From Thermogymnomonas acidicola JCM 13583 (lineage in GTDB: Archaea > Thermoplasmatota > Thermoplasmata > Thermoplasmatales > Thermoplasmataceae), in contig NZ_BBCP01000011.1 of the NCBI RefSeq assembly GCF_001316105.1, forward strand, positions 1 to 64,000: a stretch of DNA of 64,000 nucleotides, given 5' to 3'. How positions within the stretch are numbered: the first letter of the stretch is position 1; every line of letters starts with the position of its first letter. Below are positions 30,663 through 40,418 of the stretch, one piece after another. A program made the position numbers and the translations under genes. The notes beneath the pieces are model-generated. The model was not told the origin of the DNA, ran no database searches, and worked only from the letters and a program-made list of their open reading frames with translations.

Positions 30663-31993
30663 ATGCGCATAGTCGGTGGGTGGGGGGCGGGGCTGCGGGA
30701 TGGCCGCAGCCTCGAAGGCCAAGAGGGTATCCCCCCCACATGCAAGCGTAACTGTGCTGGAGGCGGGACGCTTTGTGTCCTATGCAGAGTGCGGCATGCC
30801 CTACTACCTCCAGGGCATTGTCAAGGATCTGGAGGATCTCCTCCACTACCCCCCCGTCACCGAGTTCACGCAGAGAAGGGGGATAGATGTCAGGACAGGT
30901 TGTCGCGTAACTGAAATAGACACAGGGAAACAGGTGGTGAAGTCCCAGTGCGGGGACTTCCCGTACGATAGGCTGATCATAGCCTCAGGGGGGGCCTCCC
31001 CTGTGCTGCCGCCCGAACTCTCCTCGCCGGACGTGCACACCCTTAGGAGCATGGAAGAGGCCTCATCAATAAAGGCATCGATGAGGCCCGGATCTGAGGT
31101 AGCAATAGTTGGAGGCGGCGTCCTCGGGACCGAGCTTGCGTCAGCCCTCTCGGAAGGCGGGTTCCGTGTGACGCTCGTGGTGAGGAAGCACAGGCTCATA
31201 TCCGCCCTCTCTGAGGAAGTATCGGCACTGGTAGCTGCCGAAATGGAAGGCCGGGTGAAGATACTCTGGGACACAACCGTGGCCTCTGTGGAGGGCAAGG
31301 GCGGCCAGAAGCTGCTCGAGACCAGCTCAGGGCAGGTCAGGGCCGATGTGGTGATTGCAGCCACGGGAGTGAGGCCCAACTCCAGGATCGCCTCAGATGC
31401 AGGCATCCAGACAACGGGCAGCGGTGCGATCAGGGTTGACGAGAGGTGCCTGACATCCGAACCGGGTGTATATGCTGCGGGTGACGTGGCAGCCTGCAGG
31501 GACCTCGTCACCGGTGACTACGGGTGGTTCCCACTCGCACAGGTGTCCAACAAGATGGGGGGGAGAGTGGCCGGGGGGGCAAACGCTGCCGGCGGTGAAA
31601 TGAGTTTCCCAGGGGGGCCTGGGGGGGACAACCCTGATCAGGATATTCGGGAAGGAGCTTGGCTTCACGGGGGGGCTTACTGGCCAGAGGGCAAGGGATG
31701 CTGGCTGCAAGTCCGTGCACATAACTGCGGGTTCCAGGGCGAACTATTATCCCGGAAGGGAGAACGTGGATTTCGTCCTCCACTACTTTCCCGATGGCAG
31801 GGTGGCAGGTGCTGAGGTGTTCGGAGGTCCTGGGTCGGCCTGGAGGCTCAATGCTGTTGCAGGTCTCATCTCGAGGGGGGGCTCCAGGCTTGAAGACCTC
31901 TTCTTCGCAGACTTCGGCTACTCCCCCCCGCCCTTCGGCCCCCCCGTGTGGGACCCGATAGTGATAGCGGCCAGCGTGGCCATGAGGGAATAG
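30663..31993 (+). CDS. CoA-disulfide reductase/NADH oxidase-like flavoprotein (frameshifted)
   Basis: Class III pyridine-nucleotide disulfide oxidoreductase. The N-terminal FAD motif is garbled (MRIVGGWGAG where MRIVVVGGGAAG is expected) by errors at 30672-30690. FVSYAECGMPYYLQG contains the single redox cysteine of CoADR/Nox enzymes. VAIVGGGVLGTELASAL is the NAD(P) motif; VYAAGDVAACRDL is the second FAD contact. Further breaks lie at 31557-31563, 31573-31579, 31614-31626 and 31670-31676. Repaired, the C-terminal domain includes KELGFTGLTGQRARDAG. About 440 residues. It may reduce CoA disulfide, polysulfide or oxygen; which one cannot be told. Followed by an MFS carrier and the encapsulin. 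Confidence 0.85.
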
Positions 31994-31994
31994 G

Positions 31995-33179
31995 ATGAGG
32001 AGACATCTTCCTTACTACCTGATACTCATACTATCAGCGGTAGCCTTCAGGTCCACAAACAACATGGTGTTCACCACAGTGCCACTCCTGGGGCGCTACG
32101 ACCTTTCCTTCACAAGCTTCCAGGTGGGCCTCATAACTGCCCTGATCTATCTCTTCACTGCCCTGTCCTCAACGTTCCTGAACGCCAGGCTCACTGGCGG
32201 TGCCAGGCGTCGGGCGCTTATCGCCTCATCGTCAATCATACCTGTCAACCTGGCTCTACTTTACTTCTCTTCCTTTGCCACAGTCTGGGCTTTCTCCGCT
32301 CTCTTCGGCTTCCTGTCAGGCATGGTCTTCCCGAACCTGAACGCCAGTGCTACCGCGCAGGGGGGATGCCAGGCAGGTGGAGAGGCAGCTGGCCATATTC
32401 AGCGTCGGCCTCAGTGTTAGCCTTGTGCTTGGACCATCCCTCGAGACGTACCTGCTCTCCCTCCTCACATACAGGGAGATATTTGTCTCCTTCATACCTC
32501 TGGCCGTCCTGACAGCCATAGTTTCGACGAGGGTGTCGTTCCCGAAGGGAGGTGTGGAGAGCACAAGGATGCAGGGAGGCTCTCGCCTGGGTTGATAGCC
32601 GCCATACTCACTGTTACCTCGTACTCCGTGCCATTCGTTGTCCTAGTTGCCTTCCTCCCGATATACGCGATATCCGTGGTGCATGTGCAGAGGACACTGG
32701 CATACTCCCTCTTCGTGTTCTTTTTCCTCACCTCCTTTGGCATGCGCCTCTACCTCTCCTTCAGGCCGGTGAAAGTGCTCACCGTACCGGTGGTGCTGTC
32801 CACATCCCTCACTGTGGCAGGCCTGTTGATGCTATACCTGGCACGGGATCTGGCCGGGATAATCGCCAGCGCTCTGGTGCTGGGCATACCCCATGGGCTG
32901 AACTTCCCCATGTCTACCATAATGCTCTCAAGGGGGGGAACTGGCCTAAGCGAGAGGAACGTAGCTTTTTCATACTTCTCAGCCTACAACAACATAGTCC
33001 AGGTCGTGACAGGCCTGGCCTTCGGCTACATCGTCTCAGCGCTCGGCTACAGGTTATCGTTCCTCATCCTGACCGCTGCGGTGGGGGGGGCCCCGTTCCT
33101 TGCCTTCCTCATACTCTACGTGAGGCCGGGGGGGCATACTTCCTCTCGGGGGCAAGGGCCAGGTGATACAGGACTGTAA
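31995..33179 (+). CDS. MFS transporter (frameshifted)
   Basis: Major facilitator protein of about 395 residues with 11-12 hydrophobic helices. ATG 31995 follows the flavoprotein stop by one base. VGLITALIYLFTALSSTFLN and RLTGGARRRALIASSSI resemble the loop 2-3 region. Breaks lie near 32361 (6-G run), 32575 and 33076. The C-terminal half is MLYLARDLAGIIASALVLG and YNNIVQVVTGLAFGYIVSAL. Substrate unknown. The gene ends 15 bases before an in-frame ATG of the encapsulin. Confidence 0.85.
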
Positions 33180-33184
33180 TACAC

Positions 33185-33193
33185 TTATATATA
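33185..33193 (+). promoter_or_regulatory. TATA box for the encapsulin gene
   Basis: TTATATATA is centred 27 bases upstream of ATG 33216. That is the archaeal TATA-to-start distance for a leaderless transcript and is the reason I prefer ATG 33216 over ATG 33195, which lies only two bases after the box. It lies in the short gap after the MFS stop, so the encapsulin can be transcribed independently of the upstream pair. Confidence 0.65.
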
Positions 33194-33215
33194 CATGCAG
33201 CAGCTACACTCATCC

Positions 33216-34209
33216 ATGTTCTCCAAGGACCCATCAGAGCTGGTAAGGAAGGAGCCATTCGACAGGGAGGAGACTGTTAGGTCGATAAGGCTTGCAATGG
33301 CGGCGGAGATAGACGCCATAAACTTCTACCTGCAGCAAGCAAGGCACATACCGGAAGGGCCGTTCAAGCAGTGCACGAAGACATAGCCAGGGAGGAAATA
33401 GCGCACTTCGGTGAGTTCATGAGGCTCCTCCTGGAGTATTCGCCAGAGGATTTCAAGAGGATGGCGAGTGGCTGGGAGGAGGCATCACGCCTCATAGGTA
33501 AGGCAGAGAACTTTCCGTTTCAGGAGAAGGGCAGCGGCGGTTCAGGGGGGGAGGCACAGGGTGGTGTGGGTGGCAGGCTCTTCCCGATGTTCCGGGAGGT
33601 CGAGTGGAAGGAGGAATCTGTCCAGGACCTGAGGACGCGGGCAAGGTGCACCAGCTCAGCTTCCTGACACACCAGGTCGAGATAAGGAGGGACCTGAGGG
33701 AAGAGGTCGCCTCTGCGGTTCTGGGCAGGGAGGAGAGGAAGTTCAGTATGGGGCTAAAGAAAGAGATACTGGTGTCGCACCCACTCTCGCCCTGGAACAG
33801 GTCGACACATGTCAGGACGGGCCAGATAGGGCAGGCAGGCCAGATCTCAAGCGACATAATAACGGGCATAGATAGGTTATCGTCAGAGGGCTACGATGGA
33901 GACCTCGGACTCATAGTGAGCCCGGAGGCCATGAAGTCCATGAACAGGGAGATCGGTGGCACAGGTGTCCTGGAGATTGATGTGGTCAGGCCATACTTCA
34001 GGAGCATCGTCTTCACCCCCCCCGTGCTGGAGGGCCTCTCCGCAATGGTGGTCCACATCCCATCCGTAAGGGTGCTCGTCAGGATGCCGCCGGAGACGGA
34101 AAAGAGGGTTCTAGACGCCTCGAAGTGCCTTTACATGATGCACTCCAAGCTGGCCCCGATGACAGACTACAGCGGGGGGGCAGTCGCAAGGCTCCAGTGG
34201 AAGGACTGA
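33216..34209 (+). CDS. Ferritin-like domain fused to encapsulin shell protein (frameshifted)
   Basis: N-terminal ferritin-like domain (about residues 1-100) joined by a Gly/Ser-rich linker (GSGGSGGEAQGG) to an HK97-fold encapsulin shell protomer. Ferroxidase residues are visible: Glu in AMAAEIDAINFYLQQA and Glu/His in DIAREEIAHFGEFM, the E...ExxH pattern. Shell features include VEIRRDLREEVASAVLGREE, GDLGLIVSPEAMKSMN and SPVL-type TPPVLEGLSAMVV. This fusion order is that of Pyrococcus furiosus encapsulin, which stores iron in a protein compartment. Breaks lie near 33368 (missing base; repair gives FKAVHEDIAREE) and 33610-33640 (DLGPEDAGKVHQLSFL expected). About 330 residues repaired; the shell part looks short. 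Probably limits iron-driven oxidative stress. Confidence 0.8.
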
Positions 34210-35604
34210 ACCCAGGATGCGGGTGAGCTGGCCATGTCGGCACGCCTCAGGAGGCAATCCAACTGTAATGCCAGAGGGACAACCATGATGATGTGCATCC
34301 ATCCCCCCCTGCAGTGGTGGCAGGGATCGGAGATACATGCCATCCAGTTCCACGGGAATGGGCGAGCGAATATGGAGCCACATCCATCAGAAAGGCTTCA
34401 ACGCACCGCGTTGAGGTAAGAACATCCCCTTCGGTGAGGGTGATAGGTTGCCGCCTCCTGTGGGCACTTTCATGGTTACTGGAGATCGGGCATAGCCACG
34501 CCGTGCAGGCTGTAGAGAGGGCTCCAGGCTGTGAAATATAGCCTGATGGCCTCATGAACGGTATACCGTGCCCTGGCCTGTCCTGCCGAAACCTGATCCC
34601 TGTGGCGGGAAAGATGTTCAGTAACGCCACTGCCGCCAGTAGCCCGAGGAAAAGCCCCTCCGGAACAACCGCGGTGGAAGGTGAACACAGTGTTCGTAGT
34701 GCCCGGTAACGCGCGATGGTGCGGCAGGATGGTAGCACAAGGCATCCAGCGCCGGTAAAACATCTGCAGCCAGCAACTCAGAGGCACCCCCCCCATTGCC
34801 TGGAAGGCGATCTCGCCTAGGGCGTTCCTGACGACCAGGGCGGATATCCTGCAGGTCTGCACGGTCGCCACGAGCTCAAGGCCTGTCAGCCCGATGACCA
34901 CAGTTACGTAAATATGATAGCTTCCAATACCAGAAATTCGGGGGGGAAACACTGCTGTGACCAATATAAGTAGGGCCATTTCCACTGGGGGGGATTCCTC
35001 CCTTGCATCCATTCCATCTCTCTCTGGCTCCAGTCCGGCAAACCCTGGAGAAGGAGCCTGTGTTTGTGCAAGTCCTTCAGATCCAGCAGGGTGTACCGTG
35101 TTATGACAGGCGGTGGCTTTTATCACCTCCCCGGGCTGAATATAAATCTGATGATCGATAATAGTGTCCCATGTTTTAACTGTGGTTTTACTCAGTTTCC
35201 TCCTGTACGAAAGGATCGTAACATTCCTACCTGATAATCTTAAGCATTGGCCCAGCAATTTCGGAAGCCCCAGTGAAGCCGGTGAATTTCTCTTTACGGG
35301 CCTTACCGGATCTCCCCCCCCAACGTTATCCGTGACACTGAAAACATGTTGCAGGTGAAGTATCTCTAAGATTGCACCCAGAGTTCGGTACGCCTAATGG
35401 AGCGAGATGGACGTATTTTACCTGATCGTTTCATAATCATGAGTATCTGCATCTCCCAGAGGCCACGTACCTGGAAACACGAAAAATTTTAATCATGCTT
35501 GTTAATAACAGGCATATGGCATTCCCGCCCTGCTCCATGATTCTCACTACAGGCACAGCGGGAGCCATTATTATCCACTGAACCCCCCCATGGAAGGTGT
35601 TTAA
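34210..35604. other. 1.4-kb region without a convincing gene
   Basis: No frame here has the codon pattern or domain content of its neighbours. On the minus strand some segments are hydrophobic (IGLTGLELVATVQTCRI near 34880-34900; GLFLGLLAAVALLNIF near 34610-34660), separated by stops and frame changes, so a decayed membrane-protein gene is possible. 7-base C/G runs occur here too (34304, 34786, 34940, 34987, 35313). AT-rich stretches near 35480-35510 probably belong to the thrC promoter. Confidence 0.4.
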
Positions 35605-36754
35605 ATGGTGTTCTCCTCTCTGAGGTGTATAGACTGTGGCCATATGTATGGCATCGACAGGAGCAGGTACAGGTGTGACAGGTGTGGTGGCCTCCTTGAA
35701 GTCACGCATGAGTTCGGGGGGGACCAGTTGTATGATTTCAGGAAGAGGGGGGGCGTGTGGAAGTACAGGTACCTCATCCACCCGGCCCTACCGGAGAGCC
35801 TCACCGTGAGCAGGAACGAGGGCGCCACCACCATGTACAGGAGCGACAGGGTGAGCCAGTATGCCGGAATCAGCCTGCACCTGAAGCATGACGGCGAGAA
35901 TCCCACGGGCAGTTTCAAGGATCGCGGTATGACAGTTGCGGTCTCAGAGGCCCTGAGGCTGGGAATGAAGAGAACTGTATGCGCATCCACAGGTAACACC
36001 GCTGCCTCCGCGGCATCTTACAGCGCAGTGGCTGGAATGGAGTGCACGGTCTATGTCCCTGCTGGCAAGGTCTCCCAAAGCAAGATGGCACAGACGCTGG
36101 CCTACGGTGCCAGGGTTGTGGAGGTGGACGGCACGTTCGACAATGCGCTCGAGGAATCACTGGATCTTGTCGAGGACGGAAGCTACACCCTCAACTCCAT
36201 AAACCCGTGGCGTGTGGAGGGCCAGAAGACAGTGCTCTACGAGATCCTCGAGTGCATGAGCGACGTGGACATAATATCAGTCCCGGCGGGAAACCTAGGG
36301 AACACATCAGCCATAGGCAAGGCAATAATGGAGCTCGACACCCTTGGCCTCCTGAAGAAGGTTCCCAGGCTTGTCGCTGTACAGGCAGAGGGAGCAGCCC
36401 CCTTTCTACAGGATGTGGGTGGAGCACTCGGAGTCCATATCGAGGGTCGAGCCAGTGACAGTGGCCTCAGCAATAAGGATAGGTAACCCGGTGAGCTGGA
36501 AGAAGGCCAGGAGGGCCATAGAGTACACATCTGGAACGGTCGTATCTGTCTCCGATGAAGAGATACTCGAGGCCAAGCGGTGCATAGACAGGGCAGGCAT
36601 CGGTTGTGAGCCCGCCTCTGCAGCCTCTGTTGCGGGGGGGATACGGAAAATGGTGCAGGAAGGGGGGGAGATATCGAGGGATGAGCGTGTTGTGGCCATA
36701 CTCACGGGAAACCTGTTGAAGGATCCCATGTCACCCGTCGGAAACAAAGTTTAA
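35605..36754 (+). CDS. thrC: Threonine synthase (frameshifted once)
   Basis: PLP enzyme converting O-phosphohomoserine to threonine. ATG 35605. An N-terminal zinc-ribbon-like segment (LRCIDCGHMY, RCDRCGGLLE) precedes the fold type II domain. The PLP lysine is in NPTGSFKDRGMTV; the phosphate loop is SVPAGNLGNTSAIGKA. An extra T in a TTT near 36401 breaks the frame; repair gives APFYRMWVEHSESISRVEP and AIRIGNPVSWKKA. CEPASAASVAGGI is the last active-site segment. About 382 residues. Confidence 0.95.
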
Positions 36755-36757
36755 GTA

Positions 36758-36775
36758 TTTTAGTAAAATGCTAAA
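36758..36775 (+). promoter_or_regulatory. Candidate DtxR-like operator at its own promoter
   Basis: TTTAG (36758-36762) and CTAAA (36771-36775) form an inverted repeat around an eight-base spacer, ending two bases before the ATG at 36778. An AT-rich stretch at 36750-36760 lies about 23 bases upstream of that ATG, so the repeat would cover the transcription start of a leaderless mRNA. Autorepression is inferred from position only. Confidence 0.45.
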
Positions 36776-36777
36776 CT

Positions 36778-37183
36778 ATGGATTATTTAACTAAAAAAGA
36801 GCGTGACTGTTTAATCACGATCAAGGAATCATCAAACGGTCCTTTCCCAGTCAAGCTCAGTGAGATTGCGGAGAGGATGCAGGTGAAGCCCCCCCACTGT
36901 GTCGGATCTGCTCAAGAGGCTCCTCGATAAGGGCCTGATCACAAAGAAGGGCGGGATGGTCATACTGAGCAGGGACGGTGAGGAGGCATACAGGGACATA
37001 ACCCTAGTTCACAGGGCAATGGAAACGCTGCTCTTCAGGGCTGGCCTCTCGAAGGAGGAGGCATGCAGGGAGGTCAAGGAGTTCGACTACCTCATGAGCA
37101 GGGAGACTGCGGAGAGGATACTTCACCTCATGGGCGACCCTGACACTTGCCCACATGGGCAGCCTGTTGTTGTGAAGGAATGA
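36778..37183 (+). CDS. DtxR/MntR-family metal-dependent transcriptional repressor (frameshifted)
   Basis: Winged-helix repressor with helical dimerisation domain, about 134 residues. MDYLTKKERDCLITIKESSN and VKLSEIAERMQVKPPT begin the DNA-binding domain. A 7-C run at 36891-36897 breaks the frame; the next frame reads VSDLLKRLLDKGLITKKGG, the recognition helix and wing. LSKEEACREVKEFDYLMSRE with TAERILHLMGDPDTCPHG supplies the Glu/Cys/His metal ligands typical of the family. It probably senses Fe or Mn, which fits the nearby ferritin-encapsulin, Fur and SOD genes. No C-terminal SH3-like domain. Confidence 0.87.
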
Positions 37184-37239
37184 AGACCACTAAATCCAAC
37201 ATTTATGCCGTGTTCCTTATAATTTAAGTCAGGTCTAGC

Positions 37240-37252
37240 TGATATTTATATT
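37240..37252 (+). promoter_or_regulatory. TATA box upstream of the secreted protein at 37273
   Basis: GATATTTATATTA centred near 37247, 26 bases before GTG 37273, consistent with a leaderless archaeal transcript starting at the GTG. Confidence 0.55.
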
Positions 37253-37272
37253 ACTGCCCATATTGGTATTTC

Positions 37273-37860
37273 GTGAAAGGGGGGGCCGGCCGCAGATGCA
37301 CACTCCTATTCGGGATGTTGGCCATCTTAGTGGTGGCGTCAGCGGCGGCTATCCCATCACAGGCGGAGGTTGAGGCTTCAGCCGCTGTCATGGCTGAGGG
37401 GGTTCATGTAGCCAGCCCGCTGGCACTGGACTTCAATACCCAGTACGGGTGCTGCGGCATTTCATGGAAGCCGTTTGGGGGGGGAGCCATTTACGGCAAC
37501 ACCGAACTGCTCGGTGGCGCACTGACAGTGAACCTTACTTGCCTCGGCGGAGACCTCTGCTCCCAGGCATTCTCTTTCTTGACAATGTGAATGGCCTCCC
37601 GGGGGCAGTTCTACATCCTATACGGGGTAGCAAACAGCACACAGTCAAACTGGGTATACGTGAACGCCACTTCTTCCAGCCTGCCCTTCAACGGTTGGAG
37701 TGAACAGAACATGAGTGAATCGGGGGGGCCATACCCACTTTACGCTTCTGCCGGCTCCACCAATTACATTGACCTCTGCATATCAACACCTGCAGGCTGT
37801 GGCCAGGCACCATCCATCACGGTGTACGTTTATGTGAATGCAACGCTGGGCAGCAGCTGA
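37273..37860 (+). CDS. Secreted beta-rich protein of unknown function (one internal stop)
   Basis: Starts at GTG 37273. A basic N-terminus (KGGAGRRC) and hydrophobic stretch (LLFGMLAILVVASAAAI) form a signal peptide, with likely cleavage near SQA-EVEA. The mature part is rich in Ser, Thr, Asn, Gly and aromatic residues, with a CCG pair and further cysteines (CLGGDLC; CISTPAGC). A TGA at 37588 interrupts it; continuation in the same frame is GQFYILYGVANSTQSNWVY, so either a substitution or paired indels are likely (another frame reads FLDNVNGLPG across the site). Predicted about 195 residues. It lies in the surface-protein neighbourhood upstream of a signal peptidase. Confidence 0.6.
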
Positions 37861-38238
37861 GGTTCTCACATCCAGTGCTGTCATCAGGCCCATAGTTGGG
37901 AGAATCCTGCTCGGTCACTGATCTTAAAAGCTGGGTGAAACCCCCCCTGCGCCTGCAGGTCATCTCTTGCGGCCTGAGGCTGTTCAGATGGAAACGTGTC
38001 ACAGGCCATTACCGTGGAATTAAGCGGGGAGCGCTCCCTGGTCCTAAAACCAGCACGGAAATGCATGTTTCACGGGCATGTGTCCACAGATGATATGTAT
38101 TTTTATTTCACAAAACTTAACAATGCAGTGCCGCTGGTCTCGTTGATACGGTTTGTTCCACATCACCTCTCTCCTGCATGCTGCCCCCCCGGAAATGCTG
38201 ATCTCGCTCTTCCTGGTCTACCTTATGGCGGAAACCTG
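37861..38238. other. Intergenic or leader region, no clear gene
   Basis: About 380 bases between the secreted protein and the membrane protein. The frame open from 37996 runs into the membrane protein, but its first 80 residues are Cys/His/Pro-rich and unlike protein-coding neighbours. A TATA-like TATGTATTTTTATTTC lies at about 38095-38110. Contains C7-type runs near 37940 and 38184. Confidence 0.4.
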
Positions 38239-38826
38239 ATGGCCTCAGGGCTCCACAAGCATTCCAGGGTAAGTGAGAAATTCATAGTGAAGGGCCGGCT
38301 CAAGAGGGATTCAGGTTCTGTGGCCACATGCCCACTCATCACGGGCCAGGGGGGGTCAGACCTGGCACTGCTTGGGATAGTAATGCTATCCGTCTCCACA
38401 TTCATCCTGGTATTCCTGGGGGGGCTGTCGGGTGACAGCACCCTCTACGATGTTGTGCCCCTCATCTCGGGCAAAGCTGGTTTCATAGTCTACGGCCTTG
38501 TGGTGATATCATACGCACTGGCAGTGGTAGCCACCTTCTTCATTGTGGTGGTTGGAAGCAGAGTGAAGAAGGTGGTGGGCCTCTTCTGTTCGGGCCTCTG
38601 CACCTACATCGCTTTCCGCACCCCATCGCTTGGCTGGATCCTACACATCCACGCACCCTCGACCTTGATTTTCGCCATCATTTACTTCTCAATCCTTATG
38701 TCGTTGTTGATGTCCTATTACGTCTGGTGGGTCGTCAAGCCGGAACGCGTTGTGAGGCTATCAGTTGCTTCTTCCGGTATCTCTTACGCTTTGCTTGCCG
38801 CGCTGTCAATCTACAGGTTCATCTGA
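38239..38826 (+). CDS. Multi-pass membrane protein of unknown function
   Basis: From ATG 38239 (MASGLHKHSRVSEKF) about 195 residues, with hydrophobic segments LALLGIVMLSVSTFILVFL, AGFIVYGLVVISYALAVVAT, VVGLFCSGLCTYIAF, TLIFAIIYFSILMSLLM and VASSGISYALLAALS, so five membrane spans. The same frame is open back to 37996, and the true start is uncertain. No family recognised. Position between a secreted protein and a signal peptidase suggests a role at the cell surface, by inference only. Confidence 0.6.
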   Translation: MASGLHKHSRVSEKFIVKGRLKRDSGSVATCPLITGQGGSDLALLGIVMLSVSTFILVFLGGLSGDSTLYDVVPLISGKAGFIVYGLVVISYALAVVATFFIVVVGSRVKKVVGLFCSGLCTYIAFRTPSLGWILHIHAPSTLIFAIIYFSILMSLLMSYYVWWVVKPERVVRLSVASSGISYALLAALSIYRFI

Positions 38827-39013
38827 AAGGCCAATATCTGTAACGGGAAACACCATTCAGCCTGGTTATCCATTCACCGGTCAGCGCTGGGCAAACGGCC
38901 GCGCTCATACTGTTAAAATTATAAAAGAGGATCATCCACTATTATATAAATACTGTTAAATCGTGAGTTGCAGCTAACTAAATAATATCCACTCGAATAG
39001 CTTATCGAGTTGA

Positions 39014-39665
39014 TCATATCTGTCGTCTGACTGCGGTTATTTCTTCAGGGAAAACGGTGAACTGGTCTTCAGAGGTGATCTCTGGAGGGTCTCGAGGGAG
39101 AGGACGGCAAGTGTGGGAAATGTGAGGATAAGGTTCAGGCTGGTCCTTGAGTCCGGTGGGCAGTGCAAGATGCTGTTCCAGGAGCTCACAGGAAACAAGC
39201 AGGACAGGCTGGCGCAGATCACAACGGCCATAATGCTGAACTCAATGGGTGGAGGCGCCAGGTTCTGCCTGGTGGCCAGAAAGCACATATCCCATGAGGA
39301 GAGGAGCATAATAAAGAGCAACGGCATAGTGCTGGCTTCCAAGATCGGTATCATCCCGAACGACGGGGGACGTTGTGTGGCTTTTCGGCTCGGAGAATAG
39401 GTCCAAGTTAAAAAGGCGGCAGAGGGCAGAGATAGTGCAGGAAATACTCAGCCTCCTGTGTGACCACCCATGCCGGATCACGGAGATCGTCAGGAAATGC
39501 AACCTGAACTATGAGAGCGCTCTCTCTATGCTGGAAAGGCTCAAACAGAGGGATATGGTCAGGATAACTGAGGACGGCGGAGTGAAGAGGGTCAACATCA
39601 CAGAGAAGGGCATAACAACGCTGAACCAGATGCTATCGGGGGGGCGTTTTGACTTCTTTGGTTAG
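39014..39665 (+). CDS. Winged-helix regulator-like protein (frameshifted, start unresolved)
   Basis: Open frame from 39014 with no clear start codon; the readable protein begins near YFFRENGELVFRGDLWRVSR, then VRIRFRLVLESGGQCKMLFQ. A GGGGG-to-short run near 39364-39368 breaks the frame; the next frame continues DVVWLFGSENRSKLKRRQRA. The C-terminal 80 residues are a winged helix: EIVQEILSLLCDHPCRITEI, NLNYESALSMLERLKQRDMV and VKRVNITEKGITTLNQML. The last domain resembles archaeal wHTH regulators such as the Sso10a-like group. Possibly controls the adjacent surface genes. Confidence 0.6.
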
Positions 39666-39669
39666 AAAG

Positions 39670-40248
39670 ATGCACGGACTTCAGTTCTGGGCCCTCCTGT
39701 TCATACCCCCTGGCAATACTAGTCTCAACACAGGTGGCCGGCCACATCCTCAGGGCCGGAATCAGCGATGTCTCCCGCACTCTTGAAGCTGCCATGGAGG
39801 ATGTTGGTAGGTATACGAGGGTTGTATTTGCTGAAACCCTGGTCAGGTTCTTCTCTGACAGCAATGCCAGCACTGTGGTGGGGCGCCTGCTTGATAAGGT
39901 CCAGAGGGGCCAACAGATATCCGAGGATGATCTGGAGATGACAATGCAGGCCGTTGAAGACGTATCCGGCCTCTACGAGGCAATGAGGGGGAGCATAAAG
40001 CCACTGTTAAGCTACAACAGGATGCTGTACGTCTCCTCACTGATCCCACTCATCGTAACTGTCTACGGAATAGTCCTGTCTGCCGCAACCTCGCTCCTAT
40101 TCTTCTCATACCTAGGCCAGCTGCCCAGGGTTTATACAACCTCTCCATAGGGGTCTCCGTGGGCTCAAGCATAGTGTTCAGCGTGCTGCTCGGTTTCCTG
40201 CTGGCTGAGGTGCACTTCCTGTACAGGGATGCTGGTGGCCCATCCTGA
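39670..40248 (+). CDS. TadC/ArlJ-like (T2SF) membrane protein, half-size (frameshifted)
   Basis: About 190 residues from ATG 39670: MHGLQFWALLFIPLAILVST after correcting a 6-C run at 39704-39709. One N-terminal membrane helix, a helical cytoplasmic part (GRLLDKVQRGQQISEDDLEM), then two hydrophobic segments, SLIPLIVTVYGIVLSAATSL and LYNLSIGVSVGSSIVFSVLL (the latter after adding a missing G near 40131). The helix-plus-paired-TM layout resembles one half of the platform proteins of type II/IV secretion. No adjacent ATPase is visible. Tentative. Confidence 0.45.
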
Positions 40249-40384
40249 AACGGAGTCCACCTTCGTGGATACCCTCTTTAACGAACTAATCAGGAAAACT
40301 CCACTGTGATCTGGATACGTCGGGTCCGTAAGGGCGGGGGAAGTTAGACATCGCCATCTTAAATCTTAAAGGCCTCTTGCAACA

Positions 40385-40397
40385 AAATATTTATACT
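40385..40397 (+). promoter_or_regulatory. TATA box upstream of the signal peptidase gene
   Basis: AAATATTTATACT centred near 40391, 28 bases before TTG 40419, the spacing of a leaderless archaeal start. Together with the protein N-terminus it supports the TTG start. Confidence 0.6.
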
Positions 40398-40418
40398 GAT
40401 GACGCGACTACGTAAGGG

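Noticed and set aside
34476-35258. A 260-residue minus-strand reading frame as a real gene
   Set aside because: Composition is Cys/His/Arg-rich with no domain, and hydrophobic segments are out of register; only a decayed remnant can be suggested.
37996-38238. N-terminal 80 residues of the membrane-protein frame
   Set aside because: Residue composition is unlike coding neighbours and a TATA-like element lies inside; the start was moved to 38239.
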